A program made the position numbers and the translations under genes. Of a stretch of DNA of 64,000 bases, positions 1 through 8,394 are shown piece by piece. Each line of letters starts with the position of its first letter. Position 1 is the stretch's first letter. This DNA comes from Cuniculiplasma sp052315315 (lineage in GTDB: Archaea; Thermoplasmatota; Thermoplasmata; Thermoplasmatales; Thermoplasmataceae), in the NCBI GenBank assembly GCA_052315315.1, contig JBLSDE010000002.1:33651-97650 (forward strand). Reading direction: 5' to 3'. The notes below the pieces were generated by a model, which ran no database searches, was not told where the DNA came from, and saw only the letters and a list, made by a program, of their open reading frames with translations.

Positions 1-831
1 CGTCTAAGAAAAGGAGAAAACATTAAGGAGCTAGATGGAAGAATATTGTCAACCCTCTTTTTCGAGCCTAGTACCAGAACCAGGCTTTCATTTGAGAGCG
101 CAATGCACAGGCTTGGTGGTAGTGTAATTACAGTGTCTGAACCAAAATCCAGTTCTACATCAAAGGGAGAAACCATAGCGGATACATTAAGAATGGCATC
201 ATCATATTCTGATGTCGTTGTTATGAGGCATCCAATGGAAGGTGCTGCCAGATTGGCTTCTGAATTTTCCTCAGTGCCAGTAATTAATGGTGGTGACGGA
301 TCGGGACAGCATCCGACTCAGACTCTTCTGGATCTGTTCACCATTTGGGAAAAATTCGGTAGGATTGAGAATCTGAATGTTAGTCTTGTAGGTGACCTGA
401 AGTATGGACGAACGGTACACTCTCTAATAAAGGCACTATCAAGATTTGACAATACCATAAATCTTGTGTCACCTGAGATTTTGCAGATGCCTGACCACGT
501 GCTTTCAGCTATAAGGAAAGAAAATGGAATAAAGAAAAATGTTGAACTTGAAAGTGTATTGAGTGAAAGTGATGTATTTTATGTTACAAGAATTCAAAAG
601 GAGAGGTTTGTGGACCTTAATGACTATTCAAAAGTAATCGGCTCTTATTCTTTCGATTTAGGCACAGTGGGGAAGATGAAAAAGGAGGCAATAATAATGC
701 ATCCCCTTCCAAGAGTTGATGAAATAAGTCCCGAAGTTGATAATGATCCAAGGGCATTCTATTTCAAGGAGGCTGCCAATGGTGTATTTGTAAGGATGGC
801 AATAATAAGCATGATTTTAGGGGTGAGATGA
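1..831 (+). CDS. pyrB: Aspartate carbamoyltransferase catalytic chain (5' end outside window)
   Basis: Catalytic subunit of aspartate carbamoyltransferase, the first committed step of pyrimidine synthesis, which joins carbamoyl phosphate and aspartate. The reading frame is open from base 1, so the N-terminus lies before the window; the TTG at 46 is internal (the family reads ..ILATLFFEPSTRTR at this place). Seen: the carbamoyl-phosphate loop STRTRLSFESAM, the GQHPTQTLLDLFTI helix, and HPLPRVDEI near the C-terminus. The stop is followed after one base by the start of pyrI, so the two subunits are co-transcribed and probably coupled. Nothing looks broken. Confidence 0.96.
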   Translation, partial: RLRKGENIKELDGRILSTLFFEPSTRTRLSFESAMHRLGGSVITVSEPKSSSTSKGETIADTLRMASSYSDVVVMRHPMEGAARLASEFSSVPVINGGDGSGQHPTQTLLDLFTIWEKFGRIENLNVSLVGDLKYGRTVHSLIKALSRFDNTINLVSPEILQMPDHVLSAIRKENGIKKNVELESVLSESDVFYVTRIQKERFVDLNDYSKVIGSYSFDLGTVGKMKKEAIIMHPLPRVDEISPEVDNDPRAFYFKEAANGVFVRMAIISMILGVR

Positions 832-832
832 A

Positions 833-1309
833 ATGTCGGATGATAAGATTCTAAAAATAAACAAAATAGGGGACGGAATTGTAATTGACCACATATCTCC
901 AGGAAGCTCCTTAGATGTACTGGATGTGCTGAAGATAACCGGCAGGGACGGTATGACTGTCAGTCTTCTTATGAATGTACAGAGTGGCAAAGTTGGAACA
1001 AAGGATATAGTGAAAATAGAGAGAAAGAAGCTTGCCAAGAAGGAACTTGACAAGATAAGTCTGGTTTCACCGAAAGCCACAATTAATGTGATTTCCAACT
1101 ATCAAATCAAGGAAAAATTCAATGTCGAAATACCAGACAAGGTTGTGGGAGTTATAAAATGCTCAAATCAGAATTGTGTAACTAATTCTAAGGAACCTGT
1201 GCAGTCAGTATTTACGAAGGAAAAAGGTGATCACGAAGAAGTGTTTAGGTGCCATTACTGTGACCGGACAATGTCCTTACCGGAAGTTAGAAAATCTATA
1301 ATTAGATAA
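833..1309 (+). CDS. pyrI: Aspartate carbamoyltransferase regulatory chain
   Basis: Regulatory subunit that binds nucleotide effectors and bridges catalytic trimers through a zinc site. At 158 residues it has normal family length. The C-terminal zinc domain is complete: a CX4C pair (CSNQNC) and a CX2C pair (CHYC) supply the four cysteines. The N-terminal allosteric domain contains GIVIDHISPG, typical of the family. The ATG lies one base after the pyrB stop, and a GGGGTGAG purine run just upstream can act as ribosome binding site. It is the last gene of the pyrBI unit and converges on the next gene. Confidence 0.96.
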   Translation: MSDDKILKINKIGDGIVIDHISPGSSLDVLDVLKITGRDGMTVSLLMNVQSGKVGTKDIVKIERKKLAKKELDKISLVSPKATINVISNYQIKEKFNVEIPDKVVGVIKCSNQNCVTNSKEPVQSVFTKEKGDHEEVFRCHYCDRTMSLPEVRKSIIR

Positions 1310-1322
1310 AAATTATTAATTT

Positions 1323-2096
1323 TTAATGGATCCTGGGACGGCTGGAAAATACTTTTCTCACTTCCTCTATAATTTTATCGTCAATATCATTTCTGTCAGT
1401 TTTGAGGAGTAGTGAATCATCAGTTACTAGATTTGATCCCTTGATAGTTATGAATTTTTTAGACTTATCCTGGATATGCTTCAACTCTGAAACCTCCTGA
1501 AAACCAAGCCTTGCATATTTTGATCCCCTAAAGGTTATGGAGACAGATTTTGAAAATGCTTCAGGTATTTTGGATATTAAAGTAGAATGCATATCTAAGG
1601 CAAATCCCTCAGATGTGTCACTGATTAATATGACGCTCCATGATGCATCTATATATCCGGCGGCAATTTCTGCCCCCCTTCTTTTATCCTCGTCAGTAAC
1701 GAGAGCTCTGAACTTCAAGAATCTTACATCGGGATTGGAAATCCTGACAGCTTCTCCATCCATCTCAGCGTTTCCATTTTCGTCTGTTATCTCCAGGAAT
1801 TCTTTACTGTATAATTTTGTTTCATTCTGGTTATATTTAAAGAAATCCATATTCCTTAGATCTTCTATGGTTATTTTTGTTTCATTTTCTTCTTCAGATA
1901 TCACGTAAACTCCAACTCTTGCATTTAAATTAGATTTTTGAATCTCCGGAATTAACCTTTTCATCGTAGATTCCATGTGGCTACCAATCAGAACTATTGC
2001 GTAGCTGTTATATACATCAAAGAATGATGCACTTCTTTCCGTAGCAATTTCTAAATACCCTTCATCCATTTTTAAATCATTCATCAAATTCCACAC
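1323..2096 (-). CDS. Conserved-type protein of unknown function, partner of an RHH regulator
   Basis: A 257-residue acidic soluble protein that I do not recognise. It has no signal peptide or membrane segment. It looks like an alternating alpha/beta domain: strands YAIVLIGS, ARVGVYVIS and SWSVILISDTSEG each precede a helix, and a beta-rich C-terminal part follows (KFITIKGSNLVTDDSLLLK). Its start overlaps the end of the upstream RHH gene by 20 bases, so both are made from one transcript and probably work together. The pairing resembles operons in which an RHH protein controls a partner protein, but there is no toxin or NTPase signature that I can defend. Confidence 0.7.
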   Translation of the reverse strand: MWNLMNDLKMDEGYLEIATERSASFFDVYNSYAIVLIGSHMESTMKRLIPEIQKSNLNARVGVYVISEEENETKITIEDLRNMDFFKYNQNETKLYSKEFLEITDENGNAEMDGEAVRISNPDVRFLKFRALVTDEDKRRGAEIAAGYIDASWSVILISDTSEGFALDMHSTLISKIPEAFSKSVSITFRGSKYARLGFQEVSELKHIQDKSKKFITIKGSNLVTDDSLLLKTDRNDIDDKIIEEVRKVFSSRPRIH

Positions 2097-2499
2097 TCCT
2101 GCTTCTTTTCACTCTTTCTTCCTCATCTTTTATATTTCTGAAAAGAGACTTTTCAATCTGTCCATACTTGTTAATTCTATCTTCAAAGATCGTCTTGATC
2201 ATTCCATTATCAAAAACATATTCAATTATGGACTTAATGGCCTCTTCTTCCCCTGAATAGTAACCCATATCTACCATTTTTTCAATAAGTTCCTTCTGCC
2301 TTCTGGATAGTATAACAGAATTAGAATTTCCACTTCTATTCCTTGAATTTTTATTAGTTATATAGTTAAGTGCACAATTTCTTAAGAATTCAGATCTACT
2401 ACCATGTCTGGGATTATTCTCCAAAAAATCATCAATCTCATCAAGATCATCTTCGGAAATCCGCAAAGTTATCTTGATGTCTTTCGAGTCCGATATCAT
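2077..2499 (-). CDS. Ribbon-helix-helix (CopG/MetJ-type) DNA-binding protein
   Basis: A 140-residue probable transcription factor. The N-terminal 50 residues form a ribbon-helix-helix domain: strand DIKITLRISEDDLDEIDDFL, then a turn and SRSEFLRNCALNYI. The remaining 90 residues are charged helices (QKELIEKMVDMGYYSGEEEA) that resemble a second RHH-like or dimerisation segment. It is first in a two-gene operon with the unknown 257-residue protein. A TATA-like element and an inverted repeat lie 30-72 bases before the ATG, which suggests autoregulation. The molecular target beyond its own promoter is unknown. Confidence 0.8.
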   Translation of the reverse strand: MISDSKDIKITLRISEDDLDEIDDFLENNPRHGSRSEFLRNCALNYITNKNSRNRSGNSNSVILSRRQKELIEKMVDMGYYSGEEEAIKSIIEYVFDNGMIKTIFEDRINKYGQIEKSLFRNIKDEEERVKRSRSVEFDE

Positions 2500-2529
2500 G
2501 GAAACACCAATACTCTATATTCAAAGGTG

Positions 2530-2571
2530 TATTTAAATATTATTGACATTATGTATGGCATATGTCCATAC
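2530..2571 (-). promoter_or_regulatory. TATA box plus inverted-repeat candidate operator of the RHH gene
   Basis: Reading toward the gene starting at 2499, an ATTTAAATA element (2530-2538) lies about 30 bases before the ATG, as expected for a nearly leaderless archaeal promoter. Just upstream is the inverted repeat GTATGG-N7-CCATAC (2553-2571, spacer CATATGT). RHH proteins typically bind such short palindromes, so this is a plausible site for autoregulation. The repeat is seen; binding is inferred. Confidence 0.5.
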
Positions 2572-2694
2572 ACTAAAAATATTACAGGTTATAAACTTTA
2601 AAGATTTAGAAAATTGGATTTCCTAGTCTTTGGTCCTTTTATAGGATAGATATCATTGAAATCTACCTAATTCATTTATTGGAAAAATGTTCAT

Positions 2695-3174
2695 TTAATT
2701 TTGCGTGTTCTTTAAGTTGGAAGACAGAACAGAAAATAGATCTGTTTTTTTCTCTCTAATATTTCTGTTGAATAATCCTATCTTCAAATCATTTTTTGTA
2801 GTTATTATTATCAGATTCTTTTGCATTGTAGATTCCATTTGAATGCTTTTGATATTTTTAATAAGTACGGTTGTTTTATTTTGATTTCTTTTAATTATGA
2901 TTCTATCATCGAATAATTCTATAGTGGCCATCCTCCTGTAAATTGAAAACCTGTAGAGGATGAAGAAGGCAACAATTATAGGATAGGGGAAAAAGTATAG
3001 AAAATTATGGAGAAAATACTCAGGATAGATAAGCAGAGGAACTAAAAGACCGAAAATAAGAAAGAGTGATATTATTAAAAAGGAAATTAAGAAAAAATAG
3101 GAAGAAACATTCTTGAACTTGATAAATTTGGAAGAATTGTATTTTTCCATGGGCTTTGTTATGTCAACATGCAT
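2695..3174 (-). CDS. Small membrane protein with PH-like cytoplasmic domain
   Basis: A 159-residue protein with two hydrophobic helices (about residues 27-50, FFLISFLIISLFLIFGLLV, and 60-78, FFPYPIIVAFFILYRF). These are followed by a soluble beta-rich domain of about 75 residues (IELFDDRIIIKRNQNKTTVLIKNIKSIQ..LIIITTKNDLKIGLF). Two helices followed by a bacterial-PH-like fold is the layout of DUF304/YdbT-type proteins; the assignment rests on layout and strand pattern only. It stands alone, with AT-rich spacers on both sides. No function is known. Confidence 0.6.
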   Translation of the reverse strand: MHVDITKPMEKYNSSKFIKFKNVSSYFFLISFLIISLFLIFGLLVPLLIYPEYFLHNFLYFFPYPIIVAFFILYRFSIYRRMATIELFDDRIIIKRNQNKTTVLIKNIKSIQMESTMQKNLIIITTKNDLKIGLFNRNIREKKTDLFSVLSSNLKNTQN

Positions 3175-3292
3175 AATTATTTTTCGAATTTTGGTGTTTC
3201 TTCAATGCTATTACAATTAAGTGTAATGGGCCCACAATTTATTTCAAAATACAATACTATACTCTAAATAATTATTATGACATTTCCTGTAA

Positions 3293-4255
3293 ATGGAAGT
3301 TAGTCTAATATTTGCCAAAAGCAAGACAATGCAAGGAATATATAGATATTCGATGAATTTAATGGAAGACCTACAAAAGGAAGGAATAGGAATTCATCCT
3401 CATCCAGTTAAAAAGCTGGAAATTCATATACACGGTAAACCGGTCGGAGGATGGATCAGTCAGGAGTTTTTCATGAAATTCGAGAAATTCAACACTAAGG
3501 TTGTTCACTCCACGTCCCACTGGTTATTAAGTTCTAAAACAAACATAGTTACCGTGCACGATATCATGCCACTTGTATATCCTGAAATATACAATTTATC
3601 TCCGGGTTTAAAAAAATTTTACACTAGTGCTTTAAACAGAATAAGAGATAAAAAGGTTATAGTACAAACAAACGTTGTTAAAGAAACTTTACTTCCCTAC
3701 ATAAAGGAAGATCAAATATATGTAATTACAAGTGCAGTGAGGAAGATGAAACCATCAGGAAAGAGTCCATATCCTGATGACGGAAAAATACATCTTTTTA
3801 CACTGGGAGAATTCGGTGTGAGGAAGAAATTCGATGTACTTTACGACTACGTAAGGGGTGAAGAAAACGTTACACTTTACCATATAGGAGGTGTGACATA
3901 TAAAAAATACTATGAGGAATGCATGAAAAATAAACCTGAAAATGTTGTTTATTTGGGGTATAGAGATGGAACAACTGTTGCAGATTACATGAAATTTGCA
4001 GATTATTTTGTTTTCAATACGATTAATGAAGGCCAGGGTCTTCCTCCGATGGAGGCAATGCTTCTTAACACTCAGCCAGTTCTCAATGATTTACCAATTT
4101 TTAAAGAAACAATGGGGGAAATGCCTTATTATTATAATGATAAGGAATCATTTTTAAAATGCATTCATTCCCCAAAGAAGAGCGGTCTGGAGGAATATAT
4201 TAGAAGATATGATGGGTGGGCAAAGGAGGTAATAAAAGTCTACGAATCTATCTGA
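3293..4255 (+). CDS. GT-B family glycosyltransferase
   Basis: A 320-residue retaining-type GT-B glycosyltransferase (GT4/GT1-like). The C-terminal donor half holds the diagnostic parts: LFTLGEFGVRKKFDVLYD, NVVYLGYRD, DYFVFNTINEGQGLPPMEAM (the EGQGLPPMEAM loop is the family E-x7-E motif) and NTQPVLNDLPIFKETMG. The N-terminal half has HSTSHWLLSSKTNIVTVHDIMPL, the acceptor-side HDIMP strand-loop typical of GT4. An AT-rich element near 3267-3277 fits a leaderless start at ATG 3293. The acceptor is unknown; cell-surface or lipid glycan synthesis is likely given the sugar-nucleotide block 2 kb downstream. Confidence 0.85.
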   Translation: MEVSLIFAKSKTMQGIYRYSMNLMEDLQKEGIGIHPHPVKKLEIHIHGKPVGGWISQEFFMKFEKFNTKVVHSTSHWLLSSKTNIVTVHDIMPLVYPEIYNLSPGLKKFYTSALNRIRDKKVIVQTNVVKETLLPYIKEDQIYVITSAVRKMKPSGKSPYPDDGKIHLFTLGEFGVRKKFDVLYDYVRGEENVTLYHIGGVTYKKYYEECMKNKPENVVYLGYRDGTTVADYMKFADYFVFNTINEGQGLPPMEAMLLNTQPVLNDLPIFKETMGEMPYYYNDKESFLKCIHSPKKSGLEEYIRRYDGWAKEVIKVYESI

Positions 4256-4367
4256 TTCAGGGATTTGAACGGTTGGAATTATATTAAGATGACTGGAACG
4301 CTGAGAGAAAACAATGGCTTGAAATATAAGGTTAATGTTATTTATCTTAACATTATATTCTAATGAT

Positions 4368-4817
4368 ATGAAGATCAGGAAAGATTTCGAGGACGATCAT
4401 ATTATTGAACAAATGAAGATGAGGGAGATTATCGAGCAGATCGAGAAGGGTGAATTAGATCTTGATCTTCTTGACGAAATAGAAAATCACCTGAAAAACC
4501 ATATGTTTCAGGAAGAGGAATACATTTTTCCTGCAATGTCAAAGATGCAGAATCTAAGACTTGAGATAGCTGGATTCCAAACAGAGCATGCGGCTCTGTG
4601 GAGATTATTCAGCATGATACATGCAGATATTGATAAAGGTAAGTTCGATAAAATCGAAAAATATGCCAATGAGATATATAAAATATTAAGGGAGCACAAT
4701 AGCAGGGAGGAGATGTTCATCTATAAATTGATGAACGATAATTCCATTGAGGGAATGAGCGAAGAAAGACCTGAAGGTTGGGTATGTAAAAAGATGAGAG
4801 AGAAAATTACCTCTTAA
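4368..4817 (+). CDS. Hemerythrin HHE-domain protein
   Basis: Four-helix-bundle hemerythrin-like protein of about 149 residues that probably binds a di-iron centre for oxygen, nitric-oxide or redox sensing. Metal-ligand candidates occur in family order: DHIIEQ near the start, HLKNHMFQEEEYIFP in the second and third helix region, TEHAALW, and REHNSREEMFIYK near the C-terminus. I chose ATG 4368 over the in-frame ATG 4335 because the extra residues are hydrophobic and unlike the family, and an AT-rich TATA-like stretch lies about 25 bases before 4368. It stands alone and converges on the MEMO-family gene. Confidence 0.85.
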   Translation: MKIRKDFEDDHIIEQMKMREIIEQIEKGELDLDLLDEIENHLKNHMFQEEEYIFPAMSKMQNLRLEIAGFQTEHAALWRLFSMIHADIDKGKFDKIEKYANEIYKILREHNSREEMFIYKLMNDNSIEGMSEERPEGWVCKKMREKITS

Positions 4818-4821
4818 TTTT

Positions 4822-5634
4822 TTATTTAAAGACAATTGCGGAGATATATCCAGTACATCTTTCAACACCGTAGCTGTTATAGCACAGGGTTTGTTTGTTT
4901 AGGATTTTGATATTGCCATCCATCTTTCTTGCAGCTTCCACCATTGCACCTATTCCAGATAGATTGCAGACTGTATGGTTTATCTCTTTTCCGGTTTTGA
5001 ACAATTCTTCCGCATCTAATTTTTGCATAGCCTTTATTATTTCGTTATCCTTATTCTCTGTTGTCTCTCTGTCTTCGAATTGATTAAGGTTTGATGAGAT
5101 TATAGGAAAAGATTCGTCCCTGAGGATTCCTATTGTACTGGATAGATTTTTGGCTTCTTCTATGCTTTGCCTACCAGACAATATAGGTACTATGAAGAAA
5201 TTTTGATGAGACAGAAATCTAATATAAGGCAAGATATATTCAATTGAATATTCCTGCTCATGACTTAAATTATCTTTGATAAGCCAAGGATTTGAGCTGA
5301 TCTTTTTTATTAATTCTTCATTAATCTTTACCTCTTCATTGTGTATCAAAAAGGAAATGCCTTGACTGTAAGAACTGGATTGATTATTTCTCTTGTGGTT
5401 AGTTCCTAAAATTAAAAAATTTCGGTGTGAATTAAAATCTATGTTCCGCAATCCCTCAATAATCATCCGACCGCAATTTTTTACATTTCCGTGAGGTAAA
5501 ATAGCACCTATTAGATTTCGTTCTTCAATAGGGTTATTAATTTCGGCAATCAGTTGATTAAAAATTTTGTTGCTTTCATCCTTACCGGATGGATAAAGAA
5601 AGCCTTCTGAAGTTGGGCGCCTTAATGTGCTCAT
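4822..5634 (-). CDS. Divergent MEMO / AmmeMemoRadiSam-B family protein
   Basis: A 270-residue member of the MEMO family, the non-heme-iron dioxygenase-like fold also called AmmeMemoRadiSam system protein B. Family landmarks in order: LRRPTSEGFLYPS (family R.P..AG.WYP), LPHGNVKNCG (family PHAGY.YSG), LGTNHK (family GPNH), EQEYSIEYILPYI (family EHS.EV.LPFL), SSNLNQF (family SSDLSHY) and VCNLSG..A. The histidines of PHG and NH and the late cysteine are kept, but several other positions differ, so this is a distant copy. No AmmeMemoRadiSam A or radical-SAM partner is nearby. Enzymatic role unknown. Confidence 0.75.
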   Translation of the reverse strand: MSTLRRPTSEGFLYPSGKDESNKIFNQLIAEINNPIEERNLIGAILPHGNVKNCGRMIIEGLRNIDFNSHRNFLILGTNHKRNNQSSSYSQGISFLIHNEEVKINEELIKKISSNPWLIKDNLSHEQEYSIEYILPYIRFLSHQNFFIVPILSGRQSIEEAKNLSSTIGILRDESFPIISSNLNQFEDRETTENKDNEIIKAMQKLDAEELFKTGKEINHTVCNLSGIGAMVEAARKMDGNIKILNKQTLCYNSYGVERCTGYISAIVFK

Positions 5635-5696
5635 GCAACTTAGTATTGAATATTTAGTAGTTAAATTCTTTTGTTCAAATGAAAGGGTTTTAAAAT

Positions 5697-6089
5697 TTAC
5701 TGCATTGCAATAACTTCAAGCTGCTTTAATAGGTTTTTTTCTATATCTTCCGCAAATAGGATTTCTGGGATATCCACAAATAAAAATATTTCTGATAAAA
5801 GAAGTACTTCTATGGCAGTTATAGCCAGATTCTTTGCTTTTTTTCCAACTCCCGTAGTTACGTGTAAAGTACCTGATTGGTTTTTTTCAATCACGAAGGT
5901 TAAAGCCCTATCAGCAGCTATAATATCCCTAAGAATTCCAGGTTTTTGGGCCTGTATTATAGCCTTATCTCCTTCAACATTACTTTCAACTTTCCAATTT
6001 TCTTCCTTGAGATATGAAGTAAAATCCTTAACCAGTGTATTTAAGTCTTTGTTGCTTGTTATATCTTTTTCCTTTTTAAAGAAACCCAT
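5697..6089 (-). CDS. Small protein of unknown family with a paralog at 35718-36110
   Basis: A 130-residue protein, family not recognised. It is clearly related to the gene at 35718-36110: both have a helix, W/F-V-E/Q-S, a basic PGIL/GGIL turn (AQKPGILRDIIAADRA here, EARKGGILKTLLSTDK there), TxGVGK, then a segment ending in VxIPE or VEVPE and a final IEKNLL/IEHHLW helix. In this copy a hydrophobic stretch (LAITAIEVLLLSEIFLFV) separates the halves. It may be a small alpha/beta protein that binds a ligand or membrane. No neighbours share its strand closely. Confidence 0.65.
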   Translation of the reverse strand: MGFFKKEKDITSNKDLNTLVKDFTSYLKEENWKVESNVEGDKAIIQAQKPGILRDIIAADRALTFVIEKNQSGTLHVTTGVGKKAKNLAITAIEVLLLSEIFLFVDIPEILFAEDIEKNLLKQLEVIAMQ

Positions 6090-6250
6090 TATTGTCTATT
6101 GATTCATACTATAAATCTTCTTTTAGTTTTTCCATTTATAAAGGTGCCTTAATTTTATTTTTGTGAAGTACCTATTTTTCATTTGTATTAAGACAAACAA
6201 ATAACGTAACGACAGCAATAAATATTAATGAATTAGCAATAGTTTGAGGT

Positions 6251-7183
6251 ATGAAGGGTAATATATTGATATTTGGGGGTAACGGTTTTTTGGGGTCACA
6301 TTTATCCGACTTTGCTTTAAGACAGGGGTACGATGTTACCGTTGTAGATGATCTATCAACAATGGAAACTATAAATATTAGTCGGAATGTTAAATTTATA
6401 AGGGCGAGGATAGAAAATTACCACGATGAAGAGGAATACAAATATGTAATTCATTTAGCTGCAAGACCATCTCCAGAAGATTACATCGATCACCCACTGG
6501 ATACCTTATCATCAAATTCATGGGGGACACAGAATGCCTTAGAAATTGCCAGAAGAAATAAAGCCACTTTTATGTATACTTCTTCATCGGAGGTTTATGG
6601 GGATGCAAAACTAATACCTACTCCTGAATCTTATTATGGATACGTTAATCCAAATGGAATTAGAAGCTGTTATGATGAGGGCAAAAGATTTTCAGAAGCC
6701 TTAATTATGTCTTATCACAGATATTTCAAGATGGATACCAGAATACAAAGGCCATTCAATGTATATGGGCCTCGAATCCGAGAAGACGGTCAGTACGGGA
6801 GAGTTATACCTAGGTTTATAACTGCAGCACTTAAGGATGAAGATATTATTGTATTTGGAGATGGCAATCAAACCCGGTCCTTCCTATATATTGAAGACTG
6901 GGTAAAGGCAACTTGGGATTTTTTGACTAAGGATGGCATAGGGGGAAGCATTTTGAATATAGGTGCAACGGAGGAAATTTCAATAAATAACCTGGCCAAT
7001 AAAATCATAGAACTTACAAACTCTCAATCAAAGATAATTCACAAGAATGCAAGAGTAGACGATCCTTATCGTAGGTCGGCAGATACGAGTTTGGCAAGAA
7101 AACTTATAAATTTTGCTCCAAGTGTAGGTCTTGAGGATGGTATTATGAAAACAATAAAATGGTTCAGGGAGAAAATGCTATGA
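6251..7183 (+). CDS. NAD-dependent epimerase/dehydratase, UDP-xylose-synthase-like
   Basis: A 310-residue extended short-chain dehydrogenase acting on a nucleotide sugar. Seen: the Rossmann NAD loop GGNGFLGSHL (residues 9-18), LAARPSPEDY, TSSSEVYGDAK, and the catalytic YxxxK within RSCYDEGKRFSEAL. The RSCYDEGKR form is characteristic of UDP-glucuronate decarboxylases (UDP-xylose synthases), more than of GalE. RPFNVYGPR and the C-terminal RRSADTSLARK substrate segment also fit. The stop overlaps the UDP-glucose dehydrogenase ATG (ATGA), so the product of the next enzyme, UDP-glucuronate, may be its substrate. Alternative: a 4-epimerase. Confidence 0.85.
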   Translation: MKGNILIFGGNGFLGSHLSDFALRQGYDVTVVDDLSTMETINISRNVKFIRARIENYHDEEEYKYVIHLAARPSPEDYIDHPLDTLSSNSWGTQNALEIARRNKATFMYTSSSEVYGDAKLIPTPESYYGYVNPNGIRSCYDEGKRFSEALIMSYHRYFKMDTRIQRPFNVYGPRIREDGQYGRVIPRFITAALKDEDIIVFGDGNQTRSFLYIEDWVKATWDFLTKDGIGGSILNIGATEEISINNLANKIIELTNSQSKIIHKNARVDDPYRRSADTSLARKLINFAPSVGLEDGIMKTIKWFREKML

Positions 7184-8394
7184 AAATTTCAATCGTTGGA
7201 TTAGGATACGTAGGTTTAGTTACACTGGCTGTTATGGCAGAACTTGGTCATGATGTGGTGGGATTAGATATAGATAAAAATAAGATTTTAGGTCTAAAAT
7301 CTGGAAAAATTCCCATATATGAACCAGGCCTCTCGAAAATGCTAGAAAAAAACAAAGAGAGGATAAGCTATTCCGATTCATATGAATGTATAAAGGGTTC
7401 AAAATATTCATTCATTTGCGTTCCAACTCCAACAGTAAACGAAAGGATTGATGTTCATTTTGTCATTGATGCAGGTAAGGAGATTAATAATGTTGATTCT
7501 AAAACAAACATAGTAATTAAAAGTACCGTTATACCAGGTACAGCTAGAAAGTTATCTGAAGAGATCGATAGAGGAATAATATCTAACCCCGAATTTTTAA
7601 GGGAAGGTAATGCGCTAAAGGATACAATGGCCCCAGACAGAGTGGTAGTAGGTGGAAATAAGGTGGAAGAATTTGCAAAAATATGGGAATTCACAAAGTC
7701 ACCAATTTTAATTACATCAAATGAAAATGCAGAGTTAATAAAATATGCAAGTAATTCATTCCTGGCTACAAAGATATCATTTATCAATCAAATTGCGGAT
7801 CTCTGTGAAAAAATTCCAAATGCTGACGTTAAAGTGATTGAGAGAGGAATGGGCCTTGACAAAAGAATAGGAATGGAATTTTTAAAGGCGGGAACAGGTT
7901 TTGGTGGTTCCTGTTTTCCCAAAGATACTAAGGCACTCGTCTCATTTTCTGAAGATTTGGGTATCAGTCTATCTATAGTTAAAAGCACAATAGATTATAA
8001 CGAAAAGAGAATACCAATTATTGTAAACAAACTCAAAAAGATAATTACACAAAAAAATTCGAAAATATTGATTTTGGGTCTTTCTTTTAAGGATAATACT
8101 GACGATATAAGAGAAAGCAAATCTTTGGAATTGATAAGGAATCTTGAGCTAGAGGGTTATAGAGATATATGGGCATATGATCCAGTTGTAACAAAGGTTG
8201 AAGGGATTAGATTGATCTCTGATCTAGATTCTGCTATTGAGGATTCAGAATATATCATTGTTGCTACTGAGTGGCCTCTATTCTCTGAAAAACTTCAATT
8301 TGTAAACGATAGACATATTATCGATTTAAGAAGGGTCTTAGAACCAGTTAAAACTAAATTGGACTATGGGGTGGGTTTGTATTTCAAAGATTAA
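7180..8394 (+). CDS. ugd: UDP-glucose 6-dehydrogenase (UDP-glucose/GDP-mannose dehydrogenase family)
   Basis: Oxidises UDP-glucose to UDP-glucuronate with two NAD. The 404-residue protein has all family marks: N-terminal NAD loop MKISIVGLGYVGL, FICVPTP, VIKSTVIPGT, NPEFLREGNALKD..PDRVVVG, the central ELIKYASNSFLATKISF helix, and the catalytic cysteine in GFGGSCFPKDTKAL, followed by the UDP-binding C-domain (LGLSFKDNTDDIRESKS). The start is ATG 7180, which overlaps the previous stop as ATGA; seven codons from 7159 are read-through frame. It overlaps the downstream nucleotidyltransferase by 29 bases. GDP-mannose as substrate cannot be excluded, but a GalU partner favours UDP-glucose. Confidence 0.93.
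   Translation: MKISIVGLGYVGLVTLAVMAELGHDVVGLDIDKNKILGLKSGKIPIYEPGLSKMLEKNKERISYSDSYECIKGSKYSFICVPTPTVNERIDVHFVIDAGKEINNVDSKTNIVIKSTVIPGTARKLSEEIDRGIISNPEFLREGNALKDTMAPDRVVVGGNKVEEFAKIWEFTKSPILITSNENAELIKYASNSFLATKISFINQIADLCEKIPNADVKVIERGMGLDKRIGMEFLKAGTGFGGSCFPKDTKALVSFSEDLGISLSIVKSTIDYNEKRIPIIVNKLKKIITQKNSKILILGLSFKDNTDDIRESKSLELIRNLELEGYRDIWAYDPVVTKVEGIRLISDLDSAIEDSEYIIVATEWPLFSEKLQFVNDRHIIDLRRVLEPVKTKLDYGVGLYFKD

Noticed and set aside
4335..4367. N-terminal extension of the hemerythrin gene from ATG 4335 as a signal peptide
   Set aside because: Only 11 residues, not shared with the family, and the TATA spacing fits the downstream ATG 4368.
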